A stretch of DNA of 52,534 bases. Origin: Dendronalium phyllosphericum CENA369. GTDB lineage: Bacteria > Cyanobacteriota > Cyanobacteriia > Cyanobacteriales > Nostocaceae. The stretch covers positions 1-52,534 of the forward strand of contig NZ_JAECZA010000021.1 of assembly GCF_016056275.1 (NCBI RefSeq), written 5' to 3'. Every line of letters starts with the position of its first letter. Position 1 is the stretch's first letter. The position numbers and the translations under genes were made by a program. The notes under the pieces are model-generated. The model did not search any database and had not been told where the DNA came from. It worked only from the letters and a program-made list of their open reading frames with translations. Below are positions 1 through 7,003 of the stretch, piece by piece.

Positions 1-331
1 CCCCTCTTCTGTCAGTCTCCGAAAACATTTGCCATTTCTGAATTCTAGAGCTTTTGTACAGCAAGCGATCGCGCGATTATTTTCTAATAACAAATTCAAG
101 AGCAATTTTTTTCTAATAGTATAGGTTGTATTGATTGCCTCGTGAGACTTCTAGCAATCGCCCTCACGGAGAGTGACAGAAGAGGGTTACAGCAGATTTC
201 AAGTGGTGAGGTACAAATAATTGTAAGGGCGAATGTAACAGCGCCCCTACTTGTGTACTTCATTTACCTGGAAAACGCTGTAAAAATGAGTAATTCAATT
301 TTTAATTTTATATTTTTAATTTTTAATTGAT
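1..331. other. intergenic region, no convincing gene
   Basis: This stretch lies downstream of the minus-strand photolyase-like gene. It holds a HIP1-type GCGATCGC site near 65, an imperfect hairpin repeat at 223-250, and an AT-rich run of TTTTTAAT-type repeats at about 295-330 directly after the photolyase stop. A 62-codon plus-strand open frame runs across the hairpin and the AT-rich repeats. It has no recognisable motif and is probably not a gene. Confidence 0.6.
223..250. repeat. small dispersed hairpin repeat (GTAAGGGCG...CGCCCCTAC)
   Basis: GTAAGGGCG at 223-231 and CGCCCCTAC at 242-250 form a nine-base stem with one mismatch around a ten-base loop. It resembles the other short hairpins at 6961-6988, 24778-24797 and 52464-52483, and small dispersed palindromes common in Nostoc-type genomes. 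Confidence 0.55.
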
Positions 332-1186
332 TTATCTCCCCCTGCTTTCCTTCCTTCTCTTCCCGCGTTGCCAACTTTGACTATTGGCTTGTTTAGTAAA
401 TTCGCCGTTGGGAAAAAGTTTTTGTTCCAATTCTTCATAACTACCTTCAAAGTCACAATGACCGTAAAGAGGACATTTCTGGCAATAAACGCCTTCGGTG
501 TAGCGTTCTAAGTTTTCACGGTTGAAAAAGTAGGGTTTATGGCTAAAGGTGCTGGCAATCCACTGCCATGACATATTATTGCTAGCAGGATCGCCATCTA
601 GCAGATGTTCGAGAAACCATTTGGCTCCAGTTTGCCAACGAATGCGTCGCCAATGCACAATGTAAGCGGCTAGCCACATGCGGACATGGTTGTGTAAGTA
701 ACCAGTTTCTTGTAAGTTGCGGCTAAAACTGTCGATGCAAACTCGACCTGTTGTACTTTGTTTAATATCTTCTGGAAAATCTGCTGTGTAGTCTTTTTGG
801 GTGTAACCCGTTTTGTATTCTTCTTGGTCTTGCCAGATACCATTGCCTAACTTAATGTATAAACGCTGCCAATAGTCACGCCAGGCTAACTCATTAATCA
901 GTTTAGTGACTTCATCTGGATGCTGTACTTTTTCAAGTGCATAATCCCGAATTTCTCGCAAGCTCAAAACCCCATAACGAATGTAAGGCGAAAGTTGGGT
1001 TACGGCTCCTGTTAAAAAGTTACGTGTTTTTGCGTAGGCTGCTGGGTCTACTTTTTGCAGTGCTTCTTGCGCTGCTTTACGTCCCCCTACTGTATCACTG
1101 ATGCGATCGCCTCTTTGTGCTGCTGTTGGAAACTGTTCGCTAATATAAGCTATTAATTCATCGCGGCTGGAAAATTGACGTAACAT
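332..1186 (-). CDS. cryptochrome/photolyase FAD-binding domain protein lacking the N-terminal domain
   Basis: The 284-residue protein matches the C-terminal helical FAD-binding domain of the photolyase/cryptochrome family. Recognisable pieces are TQLSPYIRYG (63-72), ELAWRDYW (99-106), DGDPASNN (197-204) and SWQWIASTFSHKPYF (206-220). Full photolyases are about 450-500 residues and have an N-terminal alpha/beta antenna domain, which is absent. The upstream 217 bases to the next gene cannot encode it, so this is a stand-alone FAD domain rather than a local frameshift. After the FAD core there is a cysteine cluster, C235-x2-C238-x5-C244, which could bind metal or be a redox site. Such short proteins are often annotated as photolyase in cyanobacteria; DNA repair activity is not shown. 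The ATG at 1186 follows an AGG-like site. Confidence 0.85.
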   Translation of the reverse strand: MLRQFSSRDELIAYISEQFPTAAQRGDRISDTVGGRKAAQEALQKVDPAAYAKTRNFLTGAVTQLSPYIRYGVLSLREIRDYALEKVQHPDEVTKLINELAWRDYWQRLYIKLGNGIWQDQEEYKTGYTQKDYTADFPEDIKQSTTGRVCIDSFSRNLQETGYLHNHVRMWLAAYIVHWRRIRWQTGAKWFLEHLLDGDPASNNMSWQWIASTFSHKPYFFNRENLERYTEGVYCQKCPLYGHCDFEGSYEELEQKLFPNGEFTKQANSQSWQRGKRRKESRGR

Positions 1187-1403
1187 ACCTGTTAAATTTC
1201 ACAAAATAAATGGTAGCAACTTATAACCACGATCGACAGGTTAAATAGTTGCGATCGCTAACTCTATTTAAGCTTAGATGCAAAGTGTCTGCACTTGATG
1301 TCAGCTAGCAATTTAACTGTTGCTCAACCCAATCTACTATTTTGCTTGACTAATCTGATAGCTTCTTAATGCGTAATCAGTGGTAAATCTTTCTCATATT
1401 CTT

Positions 1404-1862
1404 TTACTTAAAACTCCTCAAACTAGGAAAGGATTTGATTAATACAATTCCTCCAATTAACGTAAAAGTTAAACCTAAACTGGTAAAGATAATTGGAAGC
1501 AACCAAAGTTCAAACCGAGAGTTAATCATAGCAGAATTGGGCTTTTGCGGATTGTATAATACTTCTACTTGCTGACCTTTACTAAATGCTGGTGGGTTGC
1601 TACCTGCGTTTGCTTCAAATACCGTAGGTTCGCCAGAACGGTCTGTAAATTTCACCACTGGATGATAGACAGAAGAGGAGTAACCTTCACTATCAGTTGA
1701 CGAACGCAGCACTAAATCGATTATTGTGCCTTGTGCTGATATTGCTGTGGCAACAAAGGAATGAGTATTCAGTCCAAAGATTATGCCTATGACAGCAAAT
1801 ATGCTGCCAATACCAGTAAATATAGAACCAAAAATGCGAGGGAACATTACATCTTCATTCAT
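1404..1862 (-). CDS. DUF3592 membrane protein
   Basis: This 152-residue protein has a hydrophobic segment near each end (about 9-33 and 120-145). Between them is a soluble beta-rich part containing YHPVVKFTDRSGEP and a GQQVEVLYNPQKPN stretch, the usual layout of DUF3592 proteins. The two helices probably anchor it in a membrane with the central domain on one side. No function is established for the family and none is inferred here. It is a single gene transcribed away from the SH3-protein gene, with no operon partner within 200 bases. Confidence 0.75.
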   Translation of the reverse strand: MNEDVMFPRIFGSIFTGIGSIFAVIGIIFGLNTHSFVATAISAQGTIIDLVLRSSTDSEGYSSSVYHPVVKFTDRSGEPTVFEANAGSNPPAFSKGQQVEVLYNPQKPNSAMINSRFELWLLPIIFTSLGLTFTLIGGIVLIKSFPSLRSFK

Positions 1863-2274
1863 AGGATGTTGACAAATGATACAGATATTGAGTCAAGGTT
1901 AGCGTAAATAAATACTTCCGGAAAATTTAATTACACAATATTTTATATTGCCTATCCAGTCAGAAGTATTTCGGAAAATTTAGCTAAAGTTTGCACCTAT
2001 ATACCAGATTTTTCCGAAAAACAGCTAATTATATTTGATGTTAATTGCTAAGACCATATTCTATCGATTTTATGCACTTATGAGCCAAAAAATAGCTTTT
2101 ATTGTAGTAAGTGCCATTTCATCATCGACAGTTCTTGAGGACATAACCGCATGAGTTTTGTGGAGTAAAAATAAAATACTACTTAATAGTTGTAAAATTT
2201 TTTCATGTCAGAGTTTTTACACTCCGAATCTAACGTGCGTTCTTGCAGAGATTAATTGATATTGAGGAGAAAAC
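1863..2274. other. divergent intergenic region with repeated TTCCGGAAAA-like motifs
   Basis: This 412-base region separates two divergent genes. It contains AATACTTCCGGAAAATTTAA at 1911-1930, a related copy AGTATTTCGGAAAATTTA at 1965-1982, and a third, near-palindromic TTTTTCCGAAAAA at 2009-2021. The spacing of roughly 50 bases between copies could suit operator sites, but no protein is known to bind them. A GAGGAG ribosome-binding site lies just before the downstream GTG. Confidence 0.45.
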
Positions 2275-2892
2275 GTGAAATTGCATAAGTTATTGTATAT
2301 TTTTACTTTAATAGAGATTGCGACGTTCGTGAGTGTACCTGTATTTGCTCAAATAACGGAGACTCCTTCCAAGTCTTCACAGCCGAGTTGTCGTGCGACT
2401 AAAGTAGACACTCCAATTTTTAAAGAACCCTCAACATCATCCAACGCTATCAGAATCTTATCTGCAAAGACAAAGGTCTCTTTAGCATATATACCAGCTA
2501 GTGGAGACAAATTTGTGAGAATTCAATCTCCTACTTCGGGATTTATTCAGACTGCTGTGCTAAAGTTTTGTGAAACGAATAGCAGTGATGAAAAACCGTG
2601 GAATAAACCGACGATAGGCAATACATGTCGGCAAATCGTACAACCTGAAATTATTATCCGTCGCCAACCAAGTACAAAAGGAACGTACATCATAACACTT
2701 TATCCAAATACAATAGTATATGCAAATTTAACTACAGGTAATGTAGTTAAGTCATACAAATCTGAAAATTACATCTGGGTAGAAATTGACCTTTCTAGAA
2801 GTTTTCCTGGTGAGTTATCTGGTAATGGTTGGATAGTGAATACTGATTTAGTAAATACTCCTGGATTAAGTAGTCTATCTTATTGTAATTAG
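2275..2892 (+). CDS. secreted SH3-domain-like protein
   Basis: The 205-residue product starts with a signal peptide (hydrophobic 5-24, probable cut after VFA at residue 25). Two repeats resembling bacterial SH3 domains follow: one from about 38 (CRATKVDTPIFKEPSTSSNAI) and one from about 117 (CRQIVQPEIIIRRQPSTKG). Each has the turn pattern in which a short beta strand is followed by a P-S/T-S dipeptide. Such domains bind cell-wall or protein ligands outside the membrane; the ligand here is unknown. The start is GTG at 2275, supported by TTGAGGAG nine bases upstream. Cysteines at both domain starts and at the penultimate position could form disulfides. Confidence 0.7.
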   Translation: MKLHKLLYIFTLIEIATFVSVPVFAQITETPSKSSQPSCRATKVDTPIFKEPSTSSNAIRILSAKTKVSLAYIPASGDKFVRIQSPTSGFIQTAVLKFCETNSSDEKPWNKPTIGNTCRQIVQPEIIIRRQPSTKGTYIITLYPNTIVYANLTTGNVVKSYKSENYIWVEIDLSRSFPGELSGNGWIVNTDLVNTPGLSSLSYCN

Positions 2893-3108
2893 TAGCTCAT
2901 TTGGATACAAATTTTACTATTTCTTTGAGAAGAAACAAAAGCGATCGCTTGTATCTTAAGAGTGCTGCGATCGCTCTTTCTTAGCTCAACTTTATCCATT
3001 GTGAAAGATAAAACAATAGCCTTATACATGAATTTATCCGAATCCGAATATTTATTAGTGTGATGACAGTAAAAGCTTTTAACAACTCGTAGTTTTGATG
3101 AATATTGA

Positions 3109-3684
3109 TTACCAAATCGTCTCAACATTCAAAACAAACCCAACTAGGACATTTTCCCCTGATACTGAAGCAGGAGATTCCAAAACCTCAACCTCCTTTC
3201 CTTTTCTATAAATTTCTAATTGTCGAGATTTTCGATTAATTAAAAAACCTAAAATTACACCATTATCTATATATTCTTTCATCTTGTCTTGTGCAGCTTT
3301 CAAACTATCGCTTGGGGAAAGTAACTCAATTACAAAATCCGGAGAAATGGGAGGAAACTTTTCTTTTTCATCCTCAGTTAAAGCATCCCATCGTTCCAAC
3401 TTTATCCAAGCAGCATCAGGCGAACGATCTGCACCGTTGGGCAATTTAAAACAAGTAGAGGAATCAAAAACTATACCTTGTTTACTTTGTTCATTCCAAA
3501 CCCAAAGTTGAGCAGTTATTCCTGCATTACGATTCCCCGTTCCTCCCCCCGTAGGTGGCATAATAATTAATTCTCCCGTAGCAGTGCGTTCAAACCTTAA
3601 ATCACGGTTTGCTTGACATAGCTTGAAAAACTGCTCATCTGTCAGTTCCACTACTGATTGCAGATTTACGATTAAAGCATTCAT
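3109..3684 (-). CDS. Uma2 family (PD-(D/E)XK-like) protein
   Basis: The 191-residue protein has the Uma2 layout: an N-terminal LTDEQFFKLCQANRDLRFE segment, a glycine-rich MPPTGGGTGNRN stretch, SPDAAWI, then PDFVIELLSPSD and a KMKEYIDNGVILGFLINR segment ending in a beta hairpin. The IEL and the preceding D fit the D...ExK-type nuclease core. These proteins are greatly amplified in filamentous cyanobacteria and are annotated as putative endonucleases, but the substrate is unknown. It is the first gene of an accessory cluster that includes toxin-antitoxin and XisHI genes, all on the same strand. Confidence 0.85.
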   Translation of the reverse strand: MNALIVNLQSVVELTDEQFFKLCQANRDLRFERTATGELIIMPPTGGGTGNRNAGITAQLWVWNEQSKQGIVFDSSTCFKLPNGADRSPDAAWIKLERWDALTEDEKEKFPPISPDFVIELLSPSDSLKAAQDKMKEYIDNGVILGFLINRKSRQLEIYRKGKEVEVLESPASVSGENVLVGFVLNVETIW

Positions 3685-3852
3685 AGTGATATTGCAACTA
3701 GAAAAATTAAGGCAGTCAAAGTCCCTAACTTACAGACTATTCTATCCCCTGAGTTTTTCTCCATATATTACTGCGATCGCATTTACTACTGCCTGAATAG
3801 ATTTTCAGCGATCGCTAATTCTATGATGACGAAGATAGCCTTTTTTCAGCAT

Positions 3853-4209
3853 TCAATTCTCAAGCCTACGAATGCGAATTGCTGTTGGTGTAATCACAGT
3901 AAAAGCTCCTAGTAATTCAGCATTGTGTTGATTGATTGCATTGGCAATAATTTCTACTTTGCTAATTATTGATAACCCCGCTAATCGAATTAATACAACA
4001 CCTGAAGCAATACGTCGTAAGCGGAACACTAACTCCCCAAAATCTTTATCAGATGTTAATAATATTGCTTCTTCTTGATTAGCCAAATCCAGCACTACAT
4101 CATCTGAAATTCCTGGTTGCATTTCAGCAACGTACCACACTAAATGACCATCTTGGCGCAAACGTTCAACAATCTGCTAATCTAAATTCTCATCTGCTAG
4201 AAATTTCAA
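3853..4209 (-). pseudogene. DUF5615 PIN-like toxin, interrupted by an in-frame TAG
   Basis: Translation from the TTG at 4209-4207 gives M-K-F-L-A-D-E-N-L-D, then TAG at 4179-4177, then Q-I-V-E-R-L-R-Q-D-G and on in the same frame to 3853. This is the full N terminus of a DUF5615 (PIN-like) toxin of 118 codons with codon 11 changed to amber. The rest is intact, including LLTSDKDFGELV and VVLIRL. The first codon overlaps the stop of the DUF433 antitoxin (TTGA overlap), as in translationally coupled pairs. A shorter product could start at the TTG at 4161, but it would lack the ADEN segment with the conserved acidic residue. I therefore infer an inactive toxin. Readthrough or a sequencing error are the alternatives. 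Confidence 0.8.
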
Positions 4210-4451
4210 AAAGCGTTCTCAACAATAGGATAAATCACATCATATCGTAAAGCCTCAGCTGCAAATGCTAAAGCTGCTTGAATAGCTTCGCGTGTGAGTC
4301 GTGGATGTGATTCTAAAATTTGTTCTGGGGTTTCACCAGCAGCCAACTTTTCTAAGATTAACTCAACGGTGATGCGTGTTCCAACAATCACTGGTTTCCC
4401 CATCATTACCTTTGGGTCGGATACAACCAGTTGTTTAAGATGCTTTTGCAT
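4206..4451 (-). CDS. DUF433 antitoxin
   Basis: This 81-residue protein matches DUF433. It has DPKVMMGKPVIVGTRITVE (12-30), the family signature of a VapB-like winged helix, then a helical part with LAAGETPEQILESHPRLT and a C-terminal LAFAAEALR. DUF433 genes normally sit before a DUF5615 toxin, as here; the stop codon overlaps the toxin start by four bases. The protein would bind the toxin and probably its own promoter. Because the toxin carries a nonsense codon while this gene is intact, it may now act as a solitary antitoxin or be a decaying remnant. Confidence 0.88.
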   Translation of the reverse strand: MQKHLKQLVVSDPKVMMGKPVIVGTRITVELILEKLAAGETPEQILESHPRLTREAIQAALAFAAEALRYDVIYPIVENAF

Positions 4452-4498
4452 AGTTTTTGCTCGTGGCTTGCTTTTCCTACAATCATACTAGCGAGATA

Positions 4499-4602
4499 GC
4501 GATCGCCTTGCAGAAAACCTCAAAAACAAAGCGAGCGCTTGTTATGGAAGTTCAAAGAAGAGGCGGTCGCCTTGCAGAAAACCTCAAAAATAAAGCGAGC
4601 GC
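4499..4602. repeat. two 40-bp direct repeats bounded by HIP1-like ends
   Basis: Two copies, 4499-4538 and 4563-4602, differ at two positions only. Each begins with GCG(A/G)TCGCC, runs through TTGCAGAAAACCTCAAAAA and ends with AAAGCGAGCGC. The copies start 64 bases apart. A further GCGATCGC lies at about 4620. They lie between the antitoxin and a minus-strand membrane protein; a 77-codon plus-strand frame across them looks spurious. Confidence 0.8.
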
Positions 4603-4652
4603 CAATTGTCGAAGAGTGAGCGATCGCACTTCATATTTTTATAAATGGATAC

Positions 4653-5330
4653 TTATCTCGGATTCCACTGCCAACTGTTTTTGCATTTAGGGCAAGTAAG
4701 GGTCAATATGCCTAAATTGCTGGGTACACGCAGCTTTTGAGAACAATTTGGACATATAGTAATAATTTTTTCATCCTGTAGTGATTGATCGTCGAAAAGC
4801 TGTCCTACAAGTTTATAAGCTTCACTAAGAGGAATCTGCCCATTCTCGACAGCTTGAATCAACTGATAAGCATCTTCGGCACTAAGCAAATTTAGCTTAA
4901 GCGGCTCTTTTAAAAACACATAGAAGTCTGTAATGTCATGCTCCTTAACTTCAGAGCGCTTATCTTTTGCTTCAACTTCTCTCAGCTTTTCTCGATATTC
5001 ATGCAAAAGCTGATTACGTTTACCTTCGTTAAAGCCACCATCTTTGATTAATCTAGATATGCCATAGACTGCTGCTCCACCAGCGACAGCAGCACCAGCT
5101 ACAAGTCCCACAGGAGCAGCTACAACCATACCAATACCTGTTAGGGCTGTAATGATTGGTATTGAAGCTGTCGTTGTTCCGAAGAATGCGGCAGCAGCAC
5201 CAGCACCAGCAACACCTAATGCAGTGATTCCAACATCAGCAAGAATTCCAACTTTATCATCTGGATTTCGCTCTAACCGCTCAATTGTTCTCAGAAGTTG
5301 TTCTTTATTCGGATTTTGATTGTTTGACAT
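4653..5330 (-). CDS. glycine/alanine-rich membrane protein with C-terminal zinc ribbon
   Basis: The 225-residue protein has three parts: a short charged N terminus (NPNKEQLLRTIERLERNPDD); a long Gly/Ala-rich hydrophobic region (about 28-95) likely to form two or three membrane helices or a glycine-zipper hairpin; and a charged helical region. It ends in a zinc ribbon with C193-x2-C196 and C213-x2-C216 (ICPNCSQ and TCPKCKN), of the MJ0042/zinc-ribbon kind. I do not recognise a named family. An AAAGG site precedes the ATG. It lies 28 bases downstream of the interrupted membrane gene at 5359-5862, which has a similar hydrophobic core, so the two were probably an operon encoding partner proteins. 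Confidence 0.65.
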   Translation of the reverse strand: MSNNQNPNKEQLLRTIERLERNPDDKVGILADVGITALGVAGAGAAAAFFGTTTASIPIITALTGIGMVVAAPVGLVAGAAVAGGAAVYGISRLIKDGGFNEGKRNQLLHEYREKLREVEAKDKRSEVKEHDITDFYVFLKEPLKLNLLSAEDAYQLIQAVENGQIPLSEAYKLVGQLFDDQSLQDEKIITICPNCSQKLRVPSNLGILTLTCPKCKNSWQWNPR

Positions 5331-5358
5331 TTTGAGCCTTTAGGATTTGGGAATAAAA

Positions 5359-5862
5359 CTAACTATTAGTAACGTCACGAAACACGCAGCCAAAAACATC
5401 TGCAAGAAGTGCAAAAAAGTGTTGAGCAATTTCCATAAGGTCTTCACCTACACCTTGGAATTGCTTATCAAGTCTATGCCCAACTATTGCACCAATTGTA
5501 GTAATCGTTATTCCCAACATTGCTGCCACTGGCGCTAGAAGCTGTCCTAGAAAAGGTATTGAGGTTAATAGACCTGCAATACTACCACCAACAACAGCAC
5601 CGATACCAGCACTTAAAACCAGAAAAGGATGTGCTTTCACAAATTCAATAATCTTAATAAGCACAATCTTGCCTACAGAAAAGGCTCTACCTGCTACTTT
5701 CTTTGTGTAAGTAAGAATTTCGTGCAATCGGCTGACAACTTCTTCTGGAAGTCCCAGTTCCTAAAGTTGGATGTAAAGTTCACTACTTTTTACCAACTCT
5801 GCTTCTGAATTCCAAAGTGCTAATTTAAGATTTGCTTGTGCTATTGATAATTTTTGGTTCAT
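5359..5862 (-). pseudogene. small glycine-zipper-type membrane protein, interrupted by an in-frame TAG
   Basis: From the ATG at 5862-5860 the frame reads 33 codons (starting M-N-Q-K-L-S and ending S-E-L-Y-I-Q-L), then TAG at 5763-5761, then continues unbroken as E-L-G-L-P-E-E-V-V to a normal TAG at 5361-5359. Restored, the protein is about 167 residues: an N-terminal amphipathic helix, then a membrane part with AGIGAVVGGSIAG and a second hydrophobic run ending at ITTIGAIVGHRLD. A truncated product could start at the TTG at 5727 and would keep the membrane core, so some function might survive. The likely lost residue is Gln (CAG to TAG), but that is inference. It forms a probable operon with 4653-5330. 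Confidence 0.7.
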
Positions 5863-6155
5863 CGCTATTGCCCAAAACATAGATTGCTATGAACTTTAGG
5901 CTAATCTCATTACGAACATTTGAGATTCGTGATTATACGAAATTTGATTGCGAGTCTACGAACCTGTCTTTTTTCTATATCCCGTGAAAAATCTTATAAA
6001 TGAGGAAAACACGGTATTATCGTGCCTCTTACTTTATTGATTATTTATAAACCAATACATTTCAGCAAAGACTAAAACCTTTTTTACCATCATATTAACA
6101 CAGGAGTTGGGGTTAATATTTATTAAGTCGCGCTTGGAGATTTTCAAAACATCTC

Positions 6156-6491
6156 CTAACTAACAGCATATTCTGTAAACTGCCTCATAAAAGGAGACTG
6201 GAAGCCTAACACAATGTCTTCCTTGAGAACTCCCTCAGCTACCAAATTAGCTGCAATATCATCTTCTGTACCATTCCACTGAAGCCAAATTTTTCCACCC
6301 TTAATGTCAATATGGATGATACAACTATGTACCCAGTCTTGACCTTCCCAGCCTACATGAACTATTTGATAATGGTCGCGTTCTCTATCAAAAATCGTTT
6401 CAACTTCTATATTTTCAGAAGCTGGTTTTTGCTCGCTATAATCATGTAATATTTGTTGTACAAGCTGGCGATATCGAGTTAATCTATCCAT
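6156..6491 (-). CDS. xisI: XisI family protein
   Basis: This 111-residue protein matches XisI, named as a controlling factor for excision of the fdxN element in Anabaena heterocysts. Diagnostic segments are YRQLVQQILHDYSEQKP (7-23), HYQIVHVGWEGQDWVHSC, KGGKIWLQWNGTEDDIA and the C-terminal VLGFQSPFMRQFTEYA. It overlaps the end of xisH by 13 bases, so the pair is translationally coupled. Many XisHI pairs occur far from any excision element, and nothing here looks like the XisF recombinase, so a role in excision at this site is not supported. Confidence 0.92.
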   Translation of the reverse strand: MDRLTRYRQLVQQILHDYSEQKPASENIEVETIFDRERDHYQIVHVGWEGQDWVHSCIIHIDIKGGKIWLQWNGTEDDIAANLVAEGVLKEDIVLGFQSPFMRQFTEYAVS

Positions 6492-6898
6492 TGGGAAATC
6501 ACCTCTTGTTCTACATCATATATAAGCATTTTAACTTGATTTTCTGCTATCATATATTTAGGAAAATCAAGTTGAAAAAATGTTTTGTAAATTGTTAAAG
6601 GCACTGCTAAATACAAAACACGTTCTGGTTGTCGCCGCCGTAATGCGGCTCTATAATTAATAAACTGTCCTAATGCTGTATGAAACTCTGAAATAGCAGA
6701 CGACTTCTCTAAAAAACTTTTGACTTCGACTGCAATTTTTTGTTTTTCACGTTCTGCTGCAATCAGCTTTTCTGCGCCTAAATCAATCGAAAGATTAACT
6801 CCTCCCACGCTAATTGTGAGTGGATCGTTAGTAATTCGCCAACCATCTTTCTGTAAAGCTGTTTTGACAACTTCATGAAAGACATCTTTAGCAGACAT
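6479..6898 (-). CDS. xisH: XisH family protein
   Basis: The 139-residue product is a typical XisH: MSAKDVFHEVVKTALQKDGW at the start, SIDLGAEKLIAAEREKQ, then KIAVEVKSFL and HTALGQFINYRAALR. D39, E58 and K60 (D...EVK) fit a PD-(D/E)XK nuclease-like core, so the family may have nuclease ancestry; catalytic activity has not been shown to my knowledge. It is the first gene of a two-gene unit with xisI. The neighbourhood (Uma2, DUF433/DUF5615) suggests an accessory or defence-like cluster rather than a developmental excision locus. Confidence 0.92.
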   Translation of the reverse strand: MSAKDVFHEVVKTALQKDGWRITNDPLTISVGGVNLSIDLGAEKLIAAEREKQKIAVEVKSFLEKSSAISEFHTALGQFINYRAALRRRQPERVLYLAVPLTIYKTFFQLDFPKYMIAENQVKMLIYDVEQEVISQWID

Positions 6899-6960
6899 AC
6901 ATATCTATAATTATATATTTGATTTTCATTTAGCCGCATTTTACACAATTTGCCAAAGAT

Positions 6961-6988
6961 GTAGAGACGTTTTATTGAACGTCCCTAC
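6961..6988. repeat. hairpin repeat downstream of chlH, possible terminator
   Basis: GTAGAGACGTT (6961-6971) pairs with AACGTCCCTAC (6978-6988) with one wobble and a six-base loop. It lies about 15 bases past the chlH stop on the minus strand. It resembles a dispersed GTAGAGACG palindrome family of cyanobacteria and could also end chlH transcription, although no clear T run follows. Confidence 0.6.
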
Positions 6989-7003
6989 ATTTATGATTAG
7001 GGA

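Noticed and set aside
142-330. 62-codon plus-strand open frame
   Set aside because: It runs through a hairpin repeat and an AT-rich repeat tract, with no motif or ribosome-binding site.
2889-3128. 79-codon minus-strand open frame after the Uma2 gene
   Set aside because: It overlaps the end of Uma2 and contains HIP1 sequence, with no family resemblance; likely spurious.
4457-4690. 77-codon plus-strand frame across the 40-bp direct repeats
   Set aside because: It is a by-product of the repeats and overlaps the end of the zinc-ribbon membrane gene.
3853-5862. TAG read as a sense codon (recoding) in the two interrupted genes
   Set aside because: TAG is used as a normal stop in this window, for example at the end of the same membrane gene (5361-5359), the LpxB-like gene (12665) and the FMN reductase gene (24693). 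Nonsense mutation is simpler.
6156-6898. xisH/xisI as evidence of an fdxN-type excision element here
   Set aside because: No XisF-like recombinase, no nif genes and no flanking direct repeats were seen.
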